Translations under genes and position numbers: made by a program
NCBI GenBank assembly: GCA_002358955.1
Contig: DEPV01000001.1
Coordinates: 7,108 to 13,529, forward strand
DNA length: 6,422 nucleotides
Direction of reading: 5' to 3'
From: Erysipelothrix sp. UBA3383
GTDB lineage: Bacteria > Bacillota_I > Bacilli_A > Erysipelotrichales > Erysipelotrichaceae
Shown here: piece after piece, positions 4,301 to 6,422 of the stretch
How the letters are laid out: every line of letters starts with the position of its first letter
Position numbering within the stretch: the first letter of the stretch is position 1
Notes under the pieces: model-generated
Databases searched by the model: none
Told to the model about the DNA's origin: nothing
What the model saw: the letters and a program-made list of their open reading frames with translations, nothing else

Positions 4301-6422
4301 TGTCCATTTGGACTTGATTCTTCGATTACAAATTCAAAGTAACGATCATCCAAGACATATCCCGCTGGTGCTTGAATCTCTTTAATAGAGTATTTACCAG
4401 GTTTAAGGTCTTTAAATGTTACCTTACCATCTGCACTAGTAGTGACAGTTCTTTCTGTTGTTTTTCTCTCACCATCTTTAAACATAAATAATTCAAAGGT
4501 TGCACCCGCTAGTTCTTTACCTACAGCATCAGTTTTAGTTAATGTTACTGATCCTTGGAAGTTAAGAACATTATTAAGCTTAATTGGTTTCGGAGCACCT
4601 TCAGTATAAAAATTGTCTTTATCAGAGTTATCCGCATCAATTGTTACTCGAGTAATTTCGTTTTCAATACGAATATAATCTTTCTCTTGGGATACCCCAT
4701 CATTTGTTGAGTTCTTCACTTCATAGAGAGCATATGTTCCTGGTGAGACATTTTCAAATTCGACAAGTCCATCTTTATCACTAGTAGCACTGTATGAGTG
4801 TTGTTTATCATCTACATTTTCTAGTTTGAAACCAATTCCTTGAATAGGAAGTGGATTTTCCTTGTCCGCATTTACCTTATGGAAATAAACCTTCCCTTTG
4901 TGATTTTTTACCTCTGCGTTAAATGAGAAACTATCAGAGCTATTGAGTAATTCATCAATTTTTTCTTCGGTTGGTCTACCATCTTCAAGATAATCAGACC
5001 AGTCAAATTCTTCAATTTTAATCTTAATTGGATTAATATCTTTAATATGACCTGGCAATGGATTTTTTTCTTTTACAACAAACTCATCACCAACATCAAT
5101 TACATATGGAGCATAATCTTCGTTGTCATCATCTTTACCAACATCTACACCATTAAATACAATAATACCAGCACCGTTCGTAAATTTTGTATCTATTGGT
5201 ATATCTTGAACTTTACCATCTATAACTCTATACAATTCAAATTCTGCATCAGAAAGGTCCTTTACACCTGCAGAGCTTGATTTGATTACACGAATCGTAT
5301 TTTTGTAGTTATAGATATATTCACCATTATTAACATTAGAGTCACCAAACGATGTACTAATATAGTAACCTGGTAAGTCATTTCCATTCTCATCTTTTGG
5401 CCTTGGAGTCATTTGATATCCCTTTGGCACAAATACTTCTGCTAAATCGTAGTCACCTTTAGGTACGTTTTCGAAAAGGAGAACGCCATCCGATTCTGTA
5501 GTTCCTTCTAAAACATATTGTGGGTAAACACGGTGTGTTAGTTCAAATTTGGCACCTTTTACAGGTTTACCAAATTGATCTAATTTTTTAAATCTTAGAT
5601 GTGGTAATTGAACACTTCCACTACCACTACCAGTACTGAAGTCAAGGTATGTATCATCACCTGTAGCTACGCTTATTTTCCCTGTGATTTCTCCATTGAC
5701 TTCAACTTCATTTTTAAATTTAGTATCATCGGAATTTCTTAAATCTGCAATAGATTCATAGGTTAAATAATAACCTTCAGCAATATCTTTATTAAATTTC
5801 AACTTAAAGGTAAAGTCAGTTCCATCACCTTCAGTAAGTGTATATTCTTCTTTTGGCACTTCTTCACCAGTAGGATACAATTTCCCATCTGTTCCAACTC
5901 CAGTTTTAAATAACTTTATAGAATCAAAATTTAGGATATGATTTTTTGTAAAGGTATCTGTTACCTCAAAATTTCCTATTTTTGAACGTGAGTAGTTAAG
6001 CTCAAGTGACCATTTTAAAATTCCTGTTATCGCTTCATTCTCTCTATCGAGAACCCCAGCTTTATTTACAATGCTTCCGCCATTTGGAACACTAACTACT
6101 TTATCAAGTGGATATTTTTTCCCATCATCTTCGAAAATAGCTTCGTTCTTATACGATGCTTTTACGAGGTCGCCTTTAATAGCTGTATCGAACTTAATCA
6201 ATACCTGGTAGTCACCATCTTTTTTATATGTAACTTCTAAAAGATCTCTATTTTCCAAATCATCTTCGTCTCCATTATAAAATGGATTTTCTTTTCTAAC
6301 AATTTTATAACTAATATATTCATTGTCATCTTTATTAAGCGGTTCATTTTCTACAATAACATTACCCTCTTTATCAACATAGTACAGGTAGAATTTAAGA
6401 CTTTCTTCATTAATTCTTAATC
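1336..6422 (-). CDS. Giant LPXTG-anchored adhesin with CnaA-like head and 14 CnaB repeats (N-terminus beyond right edge)
   Basis: Cell-wall-anchored surface protein, probably an adhesin on a long stalk. The specific product and ligand are not recognised. Numbering here counts from the in-frame TTG at 6258-6256 as residue 1. The frame stays open for 54 more codons to the edge, so 1694 residues are visible and the signal peptide is missing. Order: unassigned domain end (visible start to ~55); CnaA-like domain (~56-205); Gly/Ser hinge (210-215); fourteen CnaB domains (217-1606); LPGTG (1607-1611); membrane segment (~1616-1634); tail HKKED. Each CnaB domain carries the K-x-D/N, Y-x-x-x-E and N-Y-K-G signatures of intramolecular isopeptide bonding. 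The protein is strongly acidic. Its own terminator follows; the promoter is outside. A housekeeping sortase A should anchor it; no sortase gene is nearby. A tip or major pilin is less likely given the size. The family call is very secure. Confidence 0.96.
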   Translation of the reverse strand, partial: LRINEESLKFYLYYVDKEGNVIVENEPLNKDDNEYISYKIVRKENPFYNGDEDDLENRDLLEVTYKKDGDYQVLIKFDTAIKGDLVKASYKNEAIFEDDGKKYPLDKVVSVPNGGSIVNKAGVLDRENEAITGILKWSLELNYSRSKIGNFEVTDTFTKNHILNFDSIKLFKTGVGTDGKLYPTGEEVPKEEYTLTEGDGTDFTFKLKFNKDIAEGYYLTYESIADLRNSDDTKFKNEVEVNGEITGKISVATGDDTYLDFSTGSGSGSVQLPHLRFKKLDQFGKPVKGAKFELTHRVYPQYVLEGTTESDGVLLFENVPKGDYDLAEVFVPKGYQMTPRPKDENGNDLPGYYISTSFGDSNVNNGEYIYNYKNTIRVIKSSSAGVKDLSDAEFELYRVIDGKVQDIPIDTKFTNGAGIIVFNGVDVGKDDDNEDYAPYVIDVGDEFVVKEKNPLPGHIKDINPIKIKIEEFDWSDYLEDGRPTEEKIDELLNSSDSFSFNAEVKNHKGKVYFHKVNADKENPLPIQGIGFKLENVDDKQHSYSATSDKDGLVEFENVSPGTYALYEVKNSTNDGVSQEKDYIRIENEITRVTIDADNSDKDNFYTEGAPKPIKLNNVLNFQGSVTLTKTDAVGKELAGATFELFMFKDGERKTTERTVTTSADGKVTFKDLKPGKYSIKEIQAPAGYVLDDRYFEFVIEESSPNGQIHKDLDKHANLKGSITLTKKDGHDNNILLSGAKFELYSAGENGTYLTYGITDKDGQVKFDQLAPGSYYVIESEAPEGYILNTAFKEEFEILGTLQKEQNIVVETVNNYKGSIVVNKIDEHENVLEGAVFILKDADDRIRTAVVSPDKQIIFDQLEPGEYTLYEMVAPNGFIKELGSKTITIPESYDADEPYIDVVDLINYKGEITITKQDALSKAPLEGVEYELTGPGYEDGEIFITDENGQISIKDLAVGDYQLVEVTPLDGYVLNTEVYEFTIEATSSGKPERITETFDNEKGSVKLTKYDYLGKVLEGVEFELFYGSDSLGTFTTNELGIIEIDDLAIGEYTFVETKTVDGHILNTKEFTFTVEAEVEGKVVQDPVEVYNYKQSVTFNKLDIEGNSLAGAQFKIYAIIDEVVAETATATAYSDDEGVVVFENLDVGEYIIRETKAAEGYYLNTKEVKVTIKAEHEGKVPVLDSDDFINYKGSISFTKYDEYEKALSGSVFELINEDNVVVDTQTSNEEGLVLFEEVAVGVYTVKEIEASTGYMINTTEVEVTVGYEAEELPETVVMEDFINYLGEVTFVKTDVNGDPLEGVEFELYQVVDGKVAETAFDKVSSDEEGVVYFKDLPVGDYVIKETKAKDGYYLNTDVIEFTIQDAYEGKMPVKELDPFVNYKGSITFKKTDVDGNGLVGSKFELIDSNEDVVQESISDDEGNVVFTEVEVGEYTIREVLATDGFIRNIQTVTVEVEKTAAGLPEAIVLEDFINYKGHVEFYKYDANDRPLEGAVFTVYDSEGKAVQEVSSDKKGRVYIDNLAVGEYTVKETQAPEGYLINTVEQTFVIIDLAHGLPEVIKLESVTNYKGSLMIHKVNDSGQFIAGAQFEVYDANNKLVSKFTNKSGIYHLEDLAPGRYTLVETKAPNGYRLAQKEYTFTIADSSNGVYTYDTLVVVNHLDGLPGTGIGSYMNYYMALTALGFVLVGLRVFHKKED
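1339..1440 (-). other. LPGTG cell-wall sorting signal
   Basis: The C-terminal 34 residues have the standard sortase-substrate layout: LPGTG (1440-1426), a hydrophobic membrane-spanning segment (about MNYYMALTALGFVLVGLRVF), and a short charged tail, HKKED. Sortase cleaves between Thr and Gly and links the Thr to the peptidoglycan cross-bridge. The signal follows the last CnaB domain directly, without the Pro-rich or Ser-rich wall-spanning region that many wall proteins have. The 14-domain stalk may itself span the wall (inference). Confidence 0.97.
1441..5610 (-). repeat. Tandem array of 14 CnaB (SpaA-like) domains
   Basis: Domain limits in residues from the TTG at 6258: 217-319, 320-455, 456-569, 570-666, 667-763, 764-855, 856-948, 949-1039, 1040-1137, 1138-1230, 1231-1328, 1329-1421, 1422-1514, 1515-1606. 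Domains 4-14 are 91-98 residues each. Domains 2 and 3 are longer (136 and 114). The shared pattern is K-x-D in the first strand, L-x-G-x-x-F-x-L, G-x-x-x-F/I near the middle, G-x-Y-x-x-x-E-x-x-x-x-x-G-Y, then an Asn in the last strand, usually as NYKG. Candidate Lys are 225, 326, 461, 575, 672, 769, 861, 954, 1045, 1143, 1236, 1334, 1427, 1520. Candidate Glu are 274, 397, 513, 627, 724, 816, 910, 1001, 1098, 1191, 1289, 1382, 1475, 1567. Candidate Asn are 317, 452, 566, 663, 760, 852, 945, 1036, 1134, 1227, 1325, 1418, 1511, 1602. The role of the triad is family knowledge; bond formation here is inferred. Confidence 0.93.
1996..3141 (-). repeat. Two tandem copies of a 573-bp, two-domain CnaB unit
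   Basis: Domains 9+10 (3141-2569) and 11+12 (2568-1996) are each exactly 191 codons, split 98+93. Domains 9 and 11 share a longer middle loop (VVAETA/KVAETA), GYYLNT and EGKVPV/EGKMPV; counted by eye, 51 of 98 positions are identical. Domains 10 and 12 share the shorter 93-residue form, with about 44 of 93 identical. An 18-bp exact repeat (2002-2019 and 2575-2592) is offset by 573 bp. This indicates an old duplication of a domain pair followed by divergence. Confidence 0.75.
5644..6093 (-). other. CnaA-like adhesive (collagen-binding-type) domain
   Basis: Residues ~56-205 from the TTG at 6258 follow the pattern of the Ig-like adhesive domains of Cna and related proteins: NKAG, then ITGILKWSLELNYS, then VTDTF, a Tyr-containing YYLTYES strand, and FKNEVEVNG near the end. 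The residues that would make a CnaA-type isopeptide are Lys66, Asp101 and Asn183. Ligand specificity cannot be read from the sequence. The preceding visible residues look like the end of another domain of the same head. A Gly-Ser hinge (210-215) separates the domain from the CnaB stalk. Confidence 0.7.

Noticed and set aside
5047..5280. Plus-strand open frame of 77 codons with hydrophobic, Ile/Tyr-rich translation
   Set aside because: Antisense of domain 2 of the adhesin. The hydrophobic look comes from AT-rich complementary codons, not a membrane protein.
1441..5610. Regular repeats about every 280-290 bp, checked as a possible CRISPR or non-coding repeat array
   Set aside because: The period matches whole protein domains, the reading frame is open throughout, and the similarity is at protein level (NYKG junctions).
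1336..6422. Reading the protein as a major pilin subunit
   Set aside because: It is several times larger than known backbone pilins and no pilus sortase is visible; a wall-anchored adhesin fits better, though a tip role cannot be excluded from this window.

Overview
The window looks like low-GC Bacillota (Firmicutes) chromosome. It carries a T-box leader on an aminoacyl-tRNA synthetase gene, a strong AGGAGG ribosome binding site, AT-rich coding sequence, and an LPXTG-type Gram-positive wall protein. The AlaRS sequence and the giant Cna-type adhesin would fit an Erysipelothrix-like or related lineage. That is a guess from general appearance; no marker in the window fixes the genus.

Both genes are on the minus strand, so the window reads right to left. 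Bases 6422-1336 hold the C-terminal 1694 residues of a very large surface protein whose N-terminus lies beyond the right edge. The visible part contains the end of one unassigned domain, a CnaA-like adhesive domain, a short Gly/Ser hinge, fourteen tandem CnaB (SpaA-like) domains, and an LPGTG sorting signal with a membrane segment and a charged tail. A rho-independent terminator (1274-1302) closes this unit. A 10-bp inverted repeat and a sigma-A-type promoter follow, then a 5' leader of about 230 nt with T-box hallmarks and a leader terminator. Last comes alaS, of which only the first 315 codons are present before the left edge.

The two genes are separate transcription units with unrelated roles. 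The first encodes a sortase-anchored adhesin stalk. The second encodes alanyl-tRNA synthetase, controlled by uncharged tRNA-Ala. No sortase, mobile element, CRISPR array or RNA gene other than the leader is visible.

The most striking observation is the regularity of the adhesin stalk. All fourteen CnaB domains keep a candidate Lys/Glu/Asn isopeptide triad, and the distance from the Asn of one domain to the Lys of the next is exactly nine residues at all thirteen junctions. I see no wholly new system; the value here is in the architecture of this protein and in a covarying, slightly non-consensus T-box.
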